In this document: piece after piece, positions 22,034 to 33,775 of the stretch
Numbering within the stretch: the first letter of the stretch is position 1
How the letters are laid out: each line of letters opens with the position of its first letter
Source: Macrobrachium rosenbergii
Lineage: Eukaryota > Arthropoda > Malacostraca > Decapoda > Palaemonidae
Direction: 5' to 3'
DNA: 64,000 bases
NCBI RefSeq assembly: GCF_040412425.1
Contig: NC_089749.1
Span: 14,841,162 to 14,905,161 of the forward strand
Notes under the pieces: model-generated
What the model was told of the DNA's origin: nothing
Databases searched by the model: none
Seen by the model: the letters and a program-made list of their open reading frames with translations, nothing else
Translations under genes and position numbers: made by a program

Positions 22034-23263
22034 CAGGAGCTCTTACATGCTTCCCATTATTTACCAGTCTTTCAACAGGTTGAACCCCTCTCCTCCTTGA
22101 CCAAGTTGATTTTTCATGCACCCAGATGATGTAACGTTTCCAAGCACCGAGTTTTGCTTGTGACTTGTTTTCTGAACTGCGAGTTTTGTCTTCCCGTTAA
22201 ATGTTACGTTGTTGGAACTGTCTCTGGAGGGATTCAGTTTGAGCTTTTTCTTTTAAGATGCGGAAATGAGAAGAGAGCTGTCAATTTTTTTTTTTTTGAG
22301 ACTGCAGTTTTCAACAAATTCTTAATTTGAGATGTATGGACACTTTCGTCTTGAAGTTGACTCTTAAGCGCAAATTATTCCATAAATATTTCAAGTTTTG
22401 AAGGCTTAAGTTTTTGCATGATTTTTTTTCCTTATTAAACGTCTTTGAATAATTCTTTAAAATTAATTATTTCGACTTCTTGTGGAACAAGTCTTACTGG
22501 ATATCCATTTGTTATTCTCTTGCTCTTGAAAAATTACGGGATAACCATCTGATGCAAGCACTTAATGTGCCTTGAACGATTTGTTTTGTGAAGCTGCAAA
22601 ACTGTTATTTGCTTGCTCTTGAAAAATAACACCTTCACCTTAATAATTTTAAAATACCACGACCATCCGTAAGCGGTGACGTAAGCAGTTTCGTGACTTC
22701 CTTATAACGAACATCAGAGCACACTACGTTGATAACTCTGTATTTCTTGAGCAAGATTACAAGACGTGGTAACCTTGACAAGAATCTGGGTGATTTATGA
22801 TAGTTTCTCTATTTCTTTAACCTTTAATGACGCCAAAACTTGATTCGATCGGTGACACAAGACGAAGTATGCAGTAGCAAATATGGCGGTCCTTGAATTA
22901 TTATAGATTTTGTGACTCGTCAAGAATTCCTTTTATATAGAATTTCGTGGATTCTGTTATGTGGCCCCCAGAATATCCTGTAGTGCCTGGCAGTGACTTG
23001 ACTGAGTTTATTGAGTATTTCTTTGTTGCCTTTGCAGGGTTTTACACTAGGACCCTTCTTATCCAATACACGCCCACTTCCCTAATCTGCTCCCGCCCCC
23101 GCTCCATCCCCACCGCCATTCCAGCCTCTGTGACTTCCTGAAATGTCGCAATATTTTTCATTAGTGCCCCGTGGTTGAAATATGTAAGGGAACTCACAAA
23201 CGAAATTCAGAACTAGGAGTTGGAAGTTATAAGATATCCTTTCAGCACGTATACCTGTGCTGT
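22031..23263. other. low-copy stretch
   Basis: About 1.2 kb of AT-rich unique sequence, with a 64-aa frame near 22947. Nothing is recognised. Confidence 0.5.
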
Positions 23264-23273
23264 GCTCTCTCTC

Positions 23274-23311
<38 letters not shown>

Positions 23312-23396
23312 CCACCTCCTCCCTCCTCCTCCTCCTCCTCCTCCTCCCTCCTCCTCCTCCTCCTCCTCCTCCTCCTCCTCCTCCTCCTCCTCTTCT
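23264..23396. repeat. (CT)n followed by (TCC)n
   Basis: An uninterrupted pyrimidine strand of about 130 bp: CT to 23310, then TCC to 23394. Confidence 0.95.
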
Positions 23397-23654
23397 CAGT
23401 AGCTTGTTGACACAGGCAATGGCATTTAAAATGTAACAATAAATTAGTGTAATGCCTAAGTACATGTGCATAAAGGATCACTAATACTCTTCATGTAAAC
23501 AAGATGCTGAAAGTTTCACGACCAACATTACACTGGTGAAAGGGACTCGGGAATCGGTAGATTTTTGGGAATTTCAGATTAAAATATTGGCGCAGGGTGA
23601 ATAACTTTGTTGCTGGTCTTCGTTCAAATGGAATCTGTAGCCAGTTAACGCATG

Positions 23655-23845
23655 TGCTAATTCTGAGTATATAGTTAGTTAATTTTACACCAGTTTTTAA
23701 ACGTTCCCGGGCGGCTGGGAATTCTACAGGACCATTAATCTAAAAGAACATTGAGTATTATAGTTAGTTAATGACTCCAATTTTTAATCGTTAATGGCCG
23801 GCTGGAAATTTCTTCAGTACCATTATTTTCAGAACATCAGGTGGC
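23655..23845 (+). repeat. about 100-bp tandem duplication
   Basis: Two units share 'TATAGTTAGTTAAT', 'TTTTTAA.CGTT', 'GGCTGG.AATT' and 'CAG.ACCATTA'. Confidence 0.75.
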
Positions 23846-24259
23846 AGCCCTTTAACAGCAAGTATCATAAACGATAGGGAGTGTTTTTTATCCACTTGTA
23901 AGACTGAAATATTTAAGAAAAAAAAACCTGTGCTCAAGTTAATAGCGAAACAAGAAGTTGTTTTTATTTTTCCAGCCTCGGGGTGTGCAACACACTCCCG
24001 TTTTAACCGTTACGTTCAGCTTGAAAACCAGAAACAAACCCACAGGAAGTGTTTCTTTTATTTCAACATTTGAATGTAAATTCTCGATGCAAGGACACCC
24101 AATTATGGGAAATTACCCAAATCCCCCCACCCCCCGCAAGGCCGGAATCGTACGTTAAACCAGAGACCATGACGACGTGATTTATTTGAAAGAAATGTAA
24201 ATTGGCAACTCTGTACATTTTTGCGAATAAATTAGGATTTTTACAAGGAATATTTATCC
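23846..24259. other. low-copy spacer
   Basis: Nothing recognised; a C-rich run lies near 24124. Confidence 0.5.
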
Positions 24260-24506
24260 GGTAGGGGTTATTGGCTGTCAGCCAAAATCATCCGGTGCAC
24301 TGTAGGCAAAACTTAAGTTCCTGCAAACGTGCCTTTCTCAGTCCCTAGCAACCCCTTTGCCCTTCCTTTTACTCTCTACCTCCTTTCATTATCCTCTCCT
24401 AACTTTCCACCCTGTCCTAACAATCAAAGTCGAGAGGGGCTTTCCTCCTGTTACACCTTTCAGACCTTTTCTCAGTTCTGTTTTCATGCTTAATGGACTA
24501 AATGGT
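24260..24506 (+). mobile_element. Family A element, copy 3
   Basis: 'GGTGCACTGTAGGCAAAAC', 'CCCTAGCAACCCCTTTGCCC', 'TTTCCTCCTGTTACACC' and 'CATGCTTAATGGAC' in family order. The extreme 3' block is lost or diverged. Confidence 0.82.
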
Positions 24507-24606
24507 TTAGGTAAGTTTGTTTGTTTAAATTCCCACATTCAGTTCAACAAAAAAATATCAAAATTACAAGCATTTAAATTTCTTGACTCTGAGACTTGTG
24601 CTTTCA

Positions 24607-24800
24607 GTAATTTTGAATTGAATTGAATTGAACTGAATATAGAATTTAGGCCAAAGGCCAAGCACTGGAACCTATAAGGTCATTCAGCGCTTAAAGGGAA
24701 ACTGACAGTAAAAGGTGTGAAAGGTATAACAGGAGGAAAGCCTCGCATTTGCACCATGAATCGCATGAGGTGCACTGACGGCGCTACCTCCCTACGGGGG
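24607..24800 (-). mobile_element. Family A element, copy 4 (minus, internally shortened)
   Basis: On the minus strand it reads 5'-CGTAGGGAGGTAGCGCCGTC, GTGCACCTCATGCGATTC, then 'GGCTTTCCTCCTGTTATACC', 'GACCTTATAGGTTCC' and 'TTGGCCTAAATTCTAT', followed by an (ATTCA)n tail at the left. The middle is missing relative to copies at 48.4 and 63.8 kb. Confidence 0.85.
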
Positions 24801-25319
24801 AATTTTTTTATTGAAGGTAGCTGAAGACTTCTCAGCAAAGGAAGAACAGAATCTGTTCAACAGATTCTGTTTAATATTTTAGTAAATTTGAGAGAAACCG
24901 TTTCACAAGATTTTACCAATCCACGCTTTAGCTATAAACTGACTAAAGCATATTATGTGCAGCTTTTTCACCTTATCTTTTCTCTACAAATCCAAACCAC
25001 AACCTCTGAAAGGTAACTCATAAGAGGAAAATACAATTTCAAAGAAACTTAAATACGAAGACTTCTTCATACCTGACGTTTCCTGAATTTCTCCTGGTTT
25101 GTCGAGGTTTGAAATCTTGAATTACTGGACAGGTTTTGAAAAGACCAAAAGCCTGAGAATTACTGAATTCTCTTCAAGCAGAGCTTGATTTCAGAACCTG
25201 GATGCATAACCGGTCCAGACTTAGGGTCAAAGTTCCGTATGTCGGCTTTTATTTAAAGGTTAGCTTTTTCCTGAGTCTGGAGGTTTAAGCATTGCGTGAC
25301 TTGCTCTTTTTAATATTTC
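24801..25319. other. low-copy spacer
   Basis: Nothing recognised beyond a short palindrome-like 'AATCTGTTCAACAGATT' near 24849. Confidence 0.5.
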
Positions 25320-25835
25320 CACTGCAGAGGGTATATTTTCTACCTTGTTTTATTGTTTGCTAAGCATATATGTCCTTGTAAAATTCTCTTTCCACTCTAT
25401 CGGGAGTGTGTTTCTGCCTAAGTGCTTGCCAGGTATATATGTGCTCGTAGAATGTTCTTTTTCCACTATGTCGAGTACGTGTTTCTGCCTAGTTTAACTA
25501 TTTGCTGAGCATATGTGTGCTTGTAAATTTTTTTCTCATTCCATTGTACAAGGTATGTGTTTCTGCGTAGTTTTACTGTTTGCCAGGTATATATGGGCTT
25601 GTAATTTTTTTCTCCTATATAGGATAGGTATTTCTACCCAGTTTTACTGTTAGCTAAGCATATATGCTTGTAAACTTTTTCGTTTTCAATTTTACCTCAC
25701 GTGTGGTCGTTCTGTTCTGTACAAGTTTGTTTCGGATATAAAAAAAAATTACATAAAAATGTTTGGCACAAAAGTCGTTTGAATCTCACGTGTGTGGGTA
25801 GTTCCGTACAAGTTTGTTTGGGATAAAAAAAAATG
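25320..25835 (+). repeat. about 80-bp degenerate repeat (4-5 copies) plus about 95-bp duplication
   Basis: 25320-25690: units with 'TTTACTGTTTGC..GCATATATG.GCTTGTAA' and 'GTGTTTCTGCCTAG'. 25690-25835: two units with 'TCACGTGTG', 'TACAAGTTTGTTT.GGATA' and an A-run followed by 'TACATAA'. Confidence 0.82.
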
Positions 25836-26690
25836 ACATAATGTTTGCTCACTGAGAACAAATCCATAGGAACGTATGCTCCCTTCGAATATAAAACATT
25901 TTCAGCACAGCAAAAACGCTAAGCCGAGAACCATACAATCACGCTGCGTGACCACGTGCTTTTTCCCTTCGTCACGTACCGGTCTTGAACTTGGCACGCT
26001 CGATGGTCACGTTACTCAGCCTTCGAACAGGTTCGCGACGCGTGAATATCGTAAAGCATAACGATGATTAGTCGACGATTGGTGTAGGTTAGTCATCCAT
26101 TTCAGGGTTGGGTTGCTGTTAATGAGAATTGAAGGCGGAGGATGACAGGTTTCATGTCGATGGTTTTGGGTTGCAAAACTGGTTCCTTTGCAATATTGCT
26201 TTTATGAAATGATTGCTGAAATTACCTGTTGGTTCCAGAACTGAATTTTGAAAATGTCTTATGTTTGAATGATTTCTTAATTACATTCTTGTAGGTTTTC
26301 TATGATATGCACGGCTGAAACTTGTAATATTTTCTTTAATCTACCAACTATAATTTGATCAAAAATTGTGTTCTGCAATACCAGTTAAAATTAGTCAAGA
26401 AAAGACAAATGACACTGGAACTATTTACATCTGTACACTGTAGATTGCAGAAGGCGACTAAGTGCGTATACCGCTAGTAGAGTCCAAACATTAACAACCA
26501 CAGGTTATATTATCATGTGATACACTTGAGGAGTGGACAGTGCAAAAGCCACATTCTCAAATTAATATGGTCTTACAGAAGTGTTGTCATACAGGTGGAA
26601 TCAGGTGGTCTTAAAATGAAAATAAGATAAAGTCTTATACGTTTGTAGTTAGAGAATGAAACATAAAAGTAAGCAGTGTATGACGAATTC
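25836..26690. other. low-copy stretch
   Basis: A 61-aa frame at 25876-26061 lies in a CpG-richer patch. No recognisable gene. Confidence 0.5.
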
Positions 26691-26951
26691 AAAGAGAGAG
26701 AGAGAGAGAGAGATAGAGATTCATTTGGGAGGCTGAAACGTGTCTTTACGCCCACTTCATATATTGGGTGGTGTATCTTCTTATATCCCATGAGGGAGTG
26801 TAAACTTGTATACATTTTAGGAAAGGATTATATTCTTCTCATAACATTGGAGAGAGAGAGAGAAAGATTCTTTTCGGAGGCTGAACTGTTGTATTTACAC
26901 CCACTTGATGTTTTAGGTGTACTTAATTATATCCTATGAAGAAGTGTAAAC

Positions 26952-27033
<82 letters not shown>

Positions 27034-27228
27034 TTTTTTTTTTTTTTTTTTAACAGTTGACTGTACTTTCTCCTGACTTGGGAGAGAGAGAGATTCACTT
27101 GAGGCTGAAAACCGGTATCTTTACACCCACTTGATATTTTTGGGGTATGCCTAATTCTATTCCATGAGGAAGAACAAACCCATGTATACATTTTAGGAAG
27201 GGGGTGTACTCTCTTAATATTGGCGGGG

Positions 27229-27273
<45 letters not shown>

Positions 27274-27275
27274 CA
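26691..27275 (+). repeat. three-unit repeat, each with a (GA)n tract
   Basis: Units begin at about 26691, 26850 and 27079. Each has a GA tract, 'GAGGCTGAAA', 'CTTTACACCCACTTGATAT', a 'CATGAGGAAG' block and 'GTATACATTTTAGGAA'. Unit 2 is interrupted by a TA tract (26955-27028) and a poly-T run. The last GA tract, at 27234-27269, closes the array. Confidence 0.92.
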
Positions 27276-27575
27276 AGCATCTGGGTTCTCGCGCGCAGCT
27301 GATTATGAGTAACGGGCTCGAGGTGGAACCGACCGTTAGCCCACCACAGTACACCTACAAGACGGGAGTTTGTACACTAAAGTGTGTACACTGCGCGGCC
27401 TATGGAGGTTCCAGTGTAGCTTAGCTCCGAATTCTGGGTCAACGGGGAATTGTGCTTTAATTGCAGATCACCAGGTGGCGTTGTCGAGCGTTGGTACACA
27501 AAACACGTTGGTGTATGTTTTAGTTTTTTTTGGGTGGGCTTTAAGGTCTCTGAATTGGAATCATGTAAATTGGCA
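27276..27575. other. low-copy spacer
   Basis: Nothing recognised. Confidence 0.5.
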
Positions 27576-27576
27576 A

Positions 27577-27648
<72 letters not shown>

Positions 27649-27659
27649 GAGAGAGAGAA
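27576..27659. repeat. (GT)n-(GA)n microsatellite
   Basis: GTGTGT at 27576-27590, then GA to 27659 with one TA interruption. Confidence 0.95.
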
Positions 27660-28411
27660 TTTCTTGCCTAACATTCGTTTAGTAAACTGTTGATTATTAG
27701 AAATTATATTTTCTGGTTAATATTATTACTCTGATCTCAGTTCTATAGGCTTCAATTGGTTAGGGTACATTAGTCAAGAAGCCCAATTCAAAACTGAATA
27801 ATCTTCAAAACAGCTTTGTAATAAAACATGTAAAACCTTGGGTATAAATGATAGTAGGTAATGCTCTAAACATATTATAGCTTGGTATGTTTTGTAAGTA
27901 TAATAATTGAACTCTATGCTGCAGAAGCTTTATACGACCCTATTAAAGTTTTTAGTCTTGGAATGTTCAGTTAAACACGTCAGTTGACCAATGAAAGAAC
28001 GAATGGAAAATCTCAAGCTCAGAGTAACTTCCCAAACGCGTACCATTGTACAAAGACGGACATTCTCACAACAGCTGAGTCATTTCTACAGTGGGTAAGA
28101 TTTTTAGCTTAAACCCAATCTGGAATGAGATTTTCTGTTGTGCACATGGCAATTGCAAAAAATTCCCCTGCAATATCCCCTGTTTTTCTTGTGTACATGA
28201 TGTTCCAGTAACTGATCTGCAAAGAATATTCTGTATACTTGTATCAAACAGTCAGGTGCATAAACTTAGTTGGAAAATTACTTAAAAATATTTGATCAAA
28301 AGTAATTTTGCTGCAATTGAAGTGTCCTTTATAAAAATGAGAGCATACTACAGTATATGCTTAGTGGTGGAGGTGTATCAAATTCTTCGTTGATGATAGT
28401 AATAAAAAAGC
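27660..28411. other. low-copy stretch
   Basis: AT-rich; a 64-aa frame at 28091-28285 has no domain. Nothing recognised. Confidence 0.5.
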
Positions 28412-28717
28412 GGTACCCCGCACACATACTGTATACACACATACACTGTATACATACGCGCACACTCACTATATACATACACACATTCACTGTATACATA
28501 GGTACACACTCACTGTAAATATACACTCACACTCACTGTACACATACACACACTCACACTCACTGGACACAACACATTCACAATCACTGTATACATACAC
28601 ACACGCACACACTCAGACCACTGTATACATACACACACTCACTGTACACACACTCACTGTATACATACATACACACACCCACTGCATACACACACTCACA
28701 CCTACTGTGTATATACT

Positions 28718-28760
<43 letters not shown>
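28412..28760. repeat. CA-rich minisatellite with (CA)n
   Basis: About ten units of 'CACTCACTGTATACATACAC' with variable CA insertions end in a pure CA tract (28720-28759). Confidence 0.92.
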
Positions 28761-28762
<2 letters not shown>

Positions 28763-29065
28763 GCTTCTTTTACCGCCCCGAAATATCTGGTCTTACTGCC
28801 AGTAAATTTCCTTAGAGAAATTCCATGCAGTGCAATCAACCTCTTCCTGGATCCTAACGGTGTATGATAGCACAGTCGTGGTGCATCCTCCCCTGTCCAA
28901 GGAATGCTCTCGGAAGACACTGCTGTAATAACTGCATAAACGCGGCCATTAAGACCACCATATGGTCAGGAGAAGTTTAAGAGCTTGAATTCTGAATACC
29001 AGAACACCACAGCTGGTTTTGATTCGTTTAATGCCTTCATTATTCATGAGCATTGGTAGTCAGGT

Positions 29066-29074
29066 TCAGATGTT

Positions 29075-29139
<65 letters not shown>

Positions 29140-29254
29140 ATCGATGATAAACCATATTCATATGGGACAAGCTCACAAGAGCCATTGATTTGAAATTCCC
29201 AACCATCCAAGGAATATGGTGCTCATTTGAAAGAAGTGATAAGATAAAAAGCAG

Positions 29255-29319
<65 letters not shown>

Positions 29320-29402
29320 AACGATGAAACTTATTCATATTATTATTATTATTATTATTAGGCCATTGAAACTTGAAATTATTATTATTATTATTATTAT
29401 TG

Positions 29403-29441
<39 letters not shown>

Positions 29442-29499
29442 GATCAGAAGATGAACCCTATTCATATGGAACAAACCTTCCACAAGGGCTTGACTTGAA

Positions 29500-29559
<60 letters not shown>

Positions 29560-29640
29560 ATATTATTATTAATCAGAAGATGAAACCTATTCATATGGAA
29601 CAGGCTCAAGGGGCCATTGAGTTGAAATTCAGGTGTTGAT
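29066..29640 (+). repeat. (ATT)n blocks separated by a repeated 60-bp spacer
   Basis: Five ATT tracts. Spacers share 'GATGAAACCTATTCATATGG', 'AACAAGCTCA', 'GGCCATTGA' and 'TTGAAATT' (29140, 29317, 29443 and 29570). One spacer is itself split by an ATT tract at 29340-29360. Poly-Asn and poly-Ile frames on the minus strand are artefacts. Confidence 0.92.
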
Positions 29641-30421
29641 TTGAAAAAAAAAAACATTAAGGTAAAAGCAGTCATGTTTACTTTTTGTTGATTGCAAATA
29701 ACAAAGGTGTTGCCAAATTTTTGGTCTTCCAGTAGCAATGAGAAACAATTTCAAATTGACGCCAATTTAAGCTGAAAATAATGTTGAGAAAACTTGGCAA
29801 CTCTTGCACAAGAAAATGGGAATGTCGACAGTAGTAAGGAAACAACTGGAAATAACTGGGTACATTTTTTTGCCAGGTTCGTGAAAATGGTGGAAATAAC
29901 GAGTGGGAACAGTTTTTTTTTTTTTTTTTTTTTTTGCAGAATTTTTAAAATCGTGAGAAGTAAAAAGATACAAGTAGGCTATAAAACAAAGGTCATCTCG
30001 AACATTACGCCCCGGGGGGCGTTTGATGTTTGTTTTCCAGAATGCAGGAGTTGTTACGAAATATTTTTAAGGGGTACACTTATTTCAAAACTTGTATGAA
30101 CAGGAAGCATTAAATAGTTCAATTCGATCTTAATTTGAAGAACAGTTCAAGATTCGGAAGGATGTAAAACTTTAAGTAACATCAAACGCAAAAAGAAGTT
30201 TACGACTGGGAGCAACTGTAAACTGTATATGCCAAAATAATTGCAAAGCTGCGAATCTTTCTTGGTTTCGTTTTGGGAGAACAGAAACTTAAGAGATGAT
30301 ATACCGTATTTAGTTATAATACTCTTGAGGTTTTTCAAATGAATTTCCTTTTTTTTTTTTTTTTTCTCTTTTTTTTAAATAAGTGCCCCAATTGTCAAAT
30401 AATCTGTCCAGTAGCTACTTG
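29641..30421. other. low-copy stretch with poly-T runs
   Basis: T-runs at about 29911-29934 and 30350-30377. The 101-aa frame at 29794-30099 has no recognisable domain. Confidence 0.5.

Positions 30422-30468
<47 letters not shown>
30422..30468. repeat. (CT)n microsatellite
   Basis: About 22 CT units. Confidence 0.95.
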
Positions 30469-30470
<2 letters not shown>

Positions 30471-31114
30471 CAAGAACCCGTTTGTGACATCAGGTATTGT
30501 GAGAAAAAATAAAGTAAGGAAATCATTAGCACATGGACTTTGATTTTGTCAGTGTAAACAATTTGTAAAAATATGATTTTAAATTATCATTCGAGTATCT
30601 TTGTGAACGGGCAGCCATTTCTGAATGGCCAAGTATACAAAATAAATTTATAGGAAATTTATTCAATTTGCTAAATCTCACAACAACAAAAATTCAAGAA
30701 TGACGCTCAGAACTTTTTTTTTTTTATGTCGTTCACTCATGTGAGGGTCCTTGCAGTCACATGTATGACACTTTTAAATCTATTTTTTTACGCAAGTCAC
30801 AGCGACGATATTAACGCAGACCACGGAGATGACTTAACAGTAAATTTCCGTGGCATCCACTCAAAACCGTGGTATCAATTAGCGTTCTTTATACGGTGCT
30901 ATAAGCAGGAGGGTCTACTATCCACACGGTGACATTTTTGTCACACGGCGAGAAAGAGGTCGGGGCCTGCAAACACAGGCAGCGTTTGCATGTATATATG
31001 TCATCATATCAGCGTATTAAGTTTTGTCAACTGACCTTAATACTTAAGTTTATAAACCGTATGTTGGGTTCGCGCGGTCATGATTTGAAAATTGACGTCA
31101 GTTTTTTCAATACT
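30469..31114. other. low-copy stretch
   Basis: It has a small inverted repeat 'CGGTGACATTTTTGTCAC' near 30926. Two adjacent open frames (30726-30932 and 30929-31126) have no recognisable domain. Confidence 0.5.
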
Positions 31115-31624
31115 TTTACAGATTAGTCAAAGGCTACAGGGCGATATAAGAGTTTTACGTTTGTCAAAGGCTACAGGGCTATGCGAGTTTTTTGTTTACA
31201 TGTTAGTCAAAGGCTACAGGGCGGTGTAAAAAATATTTTTACATGTTATTCAGTGGCTACAGGTTTTTTACATATTAGACTACAGGTCGCTGTAAGTTTT
31301 CTTATAGGTTAGTGAAAGGCTAAGCTTTTTCTTTTACAGATTAGTTAAACGCTACAGGGCTATAAGTTATTTACATATTAGTCAAAGGCTACAGGGTGAT
31401 GTAAATTTTTTTTTATAGATTAGTCAAAGACTACTGGGCGATGTAGGTTTTTGCACAGGTTAGTAAGGCTACAGGGCAATATAACTTGCTTTTTTTACAG
31501 GTTAATTAAATTTTAAAAGGCGAGATAGATTAAACGCTACAGGGCTATTTAAGTTGTTTTGCAGGTTAGTCAAAGGCTTCAGGGCGAGGTAAGGATGTTT
31601 TTACATGTTAGTCAAAGGCTACAG
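31115..31624 (+). repeat. about 40-bp degenerate minisatellite, about 13 copies
   Basis: The consensus is 'TTTTACAGRTTAGTCAAAGG' + 'CTACAGGGCGATRTAAG'. Units vary from about 35 to 48 bp. Confidence 0.9.
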
Positions 31625-31625
31625 A

Positions 31626-31964
31626 TGCTGGTTGGTATTGGTGAAAATCTTCATTCATCAAAACTCTAGTTTGAGATCTATCACGCGGTGCACTGTAGGC
31701 ATCACTTGAGGTTCTTTGCAGCGTCCCTTCGGCCCCCTAGCTGCAACTACTCTTTCTTTTTACTGTACCTCCGTTCATATTCTCTTCCTCTTAAATTACT
31801 TTCCACCTTCTAATAGTTTCATAGTGCAACTGCGAGGCTTTCCCCCTGTTACACCTTGAAAACCTTTTTGCTCTTGATTTCATTTCCAGCTCTGAATGAC
31901 CTCATAGGTCCCAGCGCTTGGACTTTGGCCTAAATTTTATATTCTAATTATAGCTTGAGATCTA
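31626..31964 (+). mobile_element. Family A element, copy 5, with extended 5' region
   Basis: The body is about 31681-31945, from 'CGCGGTGCACTGTAGGCATC' to 'GGCCTAAATTTTATATTC'. Upstream 31626-31680 is shared with copy 6. TTGAGATCTA occurs immediately before the body (31671-31680) and again after the tail (31955-31964), so it may be a 10-bp target-site duplication. Confidence 0.87.
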
Positions 31965-32450
31965 CACTATCCCGAAAATAAGTTTGAAAGATACATTGTG
32001 CTCACCTAGTTTGGCACAAAATGTGAAATACTATTACTCGAATTATGGTAGATGATCGTGCCAGGATATCACTCTTGGAGGAGAATGTTTCTAATGGGGA
32101 CATTGATCTTAACGGTGTTAGATTGTGGTAAAGAAAAACTAAAAAGGGAATTGGAAAACTTCCCAGACAGTAAATCAGTGGGAAGACTTGCGGTTATTTT
32201 GTGCAGACGACACACTGAAGGAATTATGGGACCGTAATTGGAACGCAGCTACATTTAAATAAGCTAAAAAATAGTTTTGCCATTAGTTATTTTAATATAC
32301 TAATATCATTCGTAGAAGAAAAGGGCATTTTAAGCCTTTTTCAAATTTGTTAACCCAAACGTTATTTTAAATTCGTGATTTGAGAAATGGGAAAAGTGAA
32401 TCTTTTTCTGAATCGTAAGTCACTGTCACACTTAACACTGGAAATCTTAC
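31965..32450. other. low-copy spacer
   Basis: A 61-aa frame at 32052-32237 has no domain. Nothing else is seen. Confidence 0.5.
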
Positions 32451-33775
32451 ATAAGTATAGTTTTATATCTAACCTAAAATGCAAAAATTTGGCCAAAGCG
32501 AAATGGATCCAATGCCACATTCTTTCATAGCACTTCAGAACTTTTCGAAGCCTCTAAATAATATTCAACAAGTAACACTCATGTTTTGTAATGGAGGTGC
32601 ATAATTGTTACTCGTTCTGTAAAGGATGATTTTATATCTAACCTTTAATGCAAATATTTAGCCAGAATGTGGAAAGGGTCTAATGCCATATTTCTTTCAA
32701 AACACCTAAGAACTTTGTGAGGCTTCTAAATATTAAGAACTTTGTGAGGCTTCTAAATAGTAAGAACTTTGTGAGGCTTCTAAATAGGAAGAACTTTGTG
32801 AGGCTTCTAAATAGGAAGAAGTTTGTGAGGCTTCTAAATAGGAAGAACTTTGTGAGGCTTCTAAATAGGAAGAACTTTGTGAGGCTTCTAAATAGTAAGA
32901 ACTTTGTGAGGCTTCTAAATAGTAAGAACTTTGTGAGGCTTCTAAATAGTAAGAACTTTGTGAGGCTTCTAAATAGTAAGAACTTTGTGAGGCTTCTAAA
33001 TAGTAAGAACTTTGTGAGGCTTCTAAACAGTAAGAACTTTTAGGCTTCTAAACAGTAAGAACTTTGTGAGGCTTCTAAATATTAAGAACTTTGTGAGGCT
33101 TCTAAATATTAAGAACTTTGTGAGGGTTCTAAATATTAAGAACTTTGTGAGGCTTCTAAATTGTAAGAACTTTGTGAGGCTTCTAAATTGTAAGAACTTT
33201 TTTCAGAGGCTTCTAAATTGTAAGAACTTTGTGAGGCTTTAAATTGTAAAACTTTGTGAGGCTTCTAAATTGTAAGAACTTTGTGAGGCTTCTAAATTGT
33301 AAGAACTTTGTGAGGCTTCTAAATTGTAAGAACTTTGTGAGGCTTCTAAATTGTAAGAACTTTGTGAGGCTTCTAAATTGTAAGAACTTTGTGAGGCTTC
33401 TAAATTGTAAGAACTTGTGAGGTCAAATTGTAAGAACTGTAGAGGCTTCAACATTAAGAACTTTGAGGCTTCTCAAATTTTAAAGACTTTGGAGGGTCAA
33501 ATTTTAAAGACTTTGTGAGGCTTCTAAGCATTAAGAACTTTGTGAGGCTTTAAATATTATTCAGAACGTTGGAGACTCAACATTTTGTAATGGGGTGCAA
33601 AACAGTGACTCGTTCTCTAAAGGATGATTTTGTATCTAACCTAAAATGCAAGTGGAAAGACCTAATGCCATTTATCTTTCCTAGCCCTTAAGAACCTTTT
33701 GAAGCTTCTAAATATTATCCAACCCATAAGAGATTCGTGTTTTGTAATGGGGTGCATAAGTTACTCGTTCTGTAC
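32451..33775 (+). repeat. nested higher-order tandem repeat (about 170-bp unit x3, 27-bp sub-unit x31)
   Basis: Three copies of a unit with 'GATTTTATATCTAACCT.AA', 'TGCAAA', 'CTAATGCCA', 'AAGAACTTT..GAGGCTTCTA' and 'TGTTTTGTAATGG.GGTGCA' begin near 32451, 32620 and 33617. In the middle copy only, the 27-bp segment 'AAGAACTTTGTGAGGCTTCT' + AAATAGT has expanded to about 31 tandem copies (32706-33555). Open frames of 108 aa (plus) and 71 aa (minus) are period-9-residue artefacts. Confidence 0.93.

Noticed and set aside
29078..29738. Poly-Asn and poly-Ile proteins on the minus strand
   Set aside because: They are translations of ATT blocks and the dispersed spacer.
32717..33043. 108-residue open frame with a 9-residue repeat
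   Set aside because: It is generated by the 27-bp period. The opposite strand is open in the same way, and units outside the frame continue with indels.
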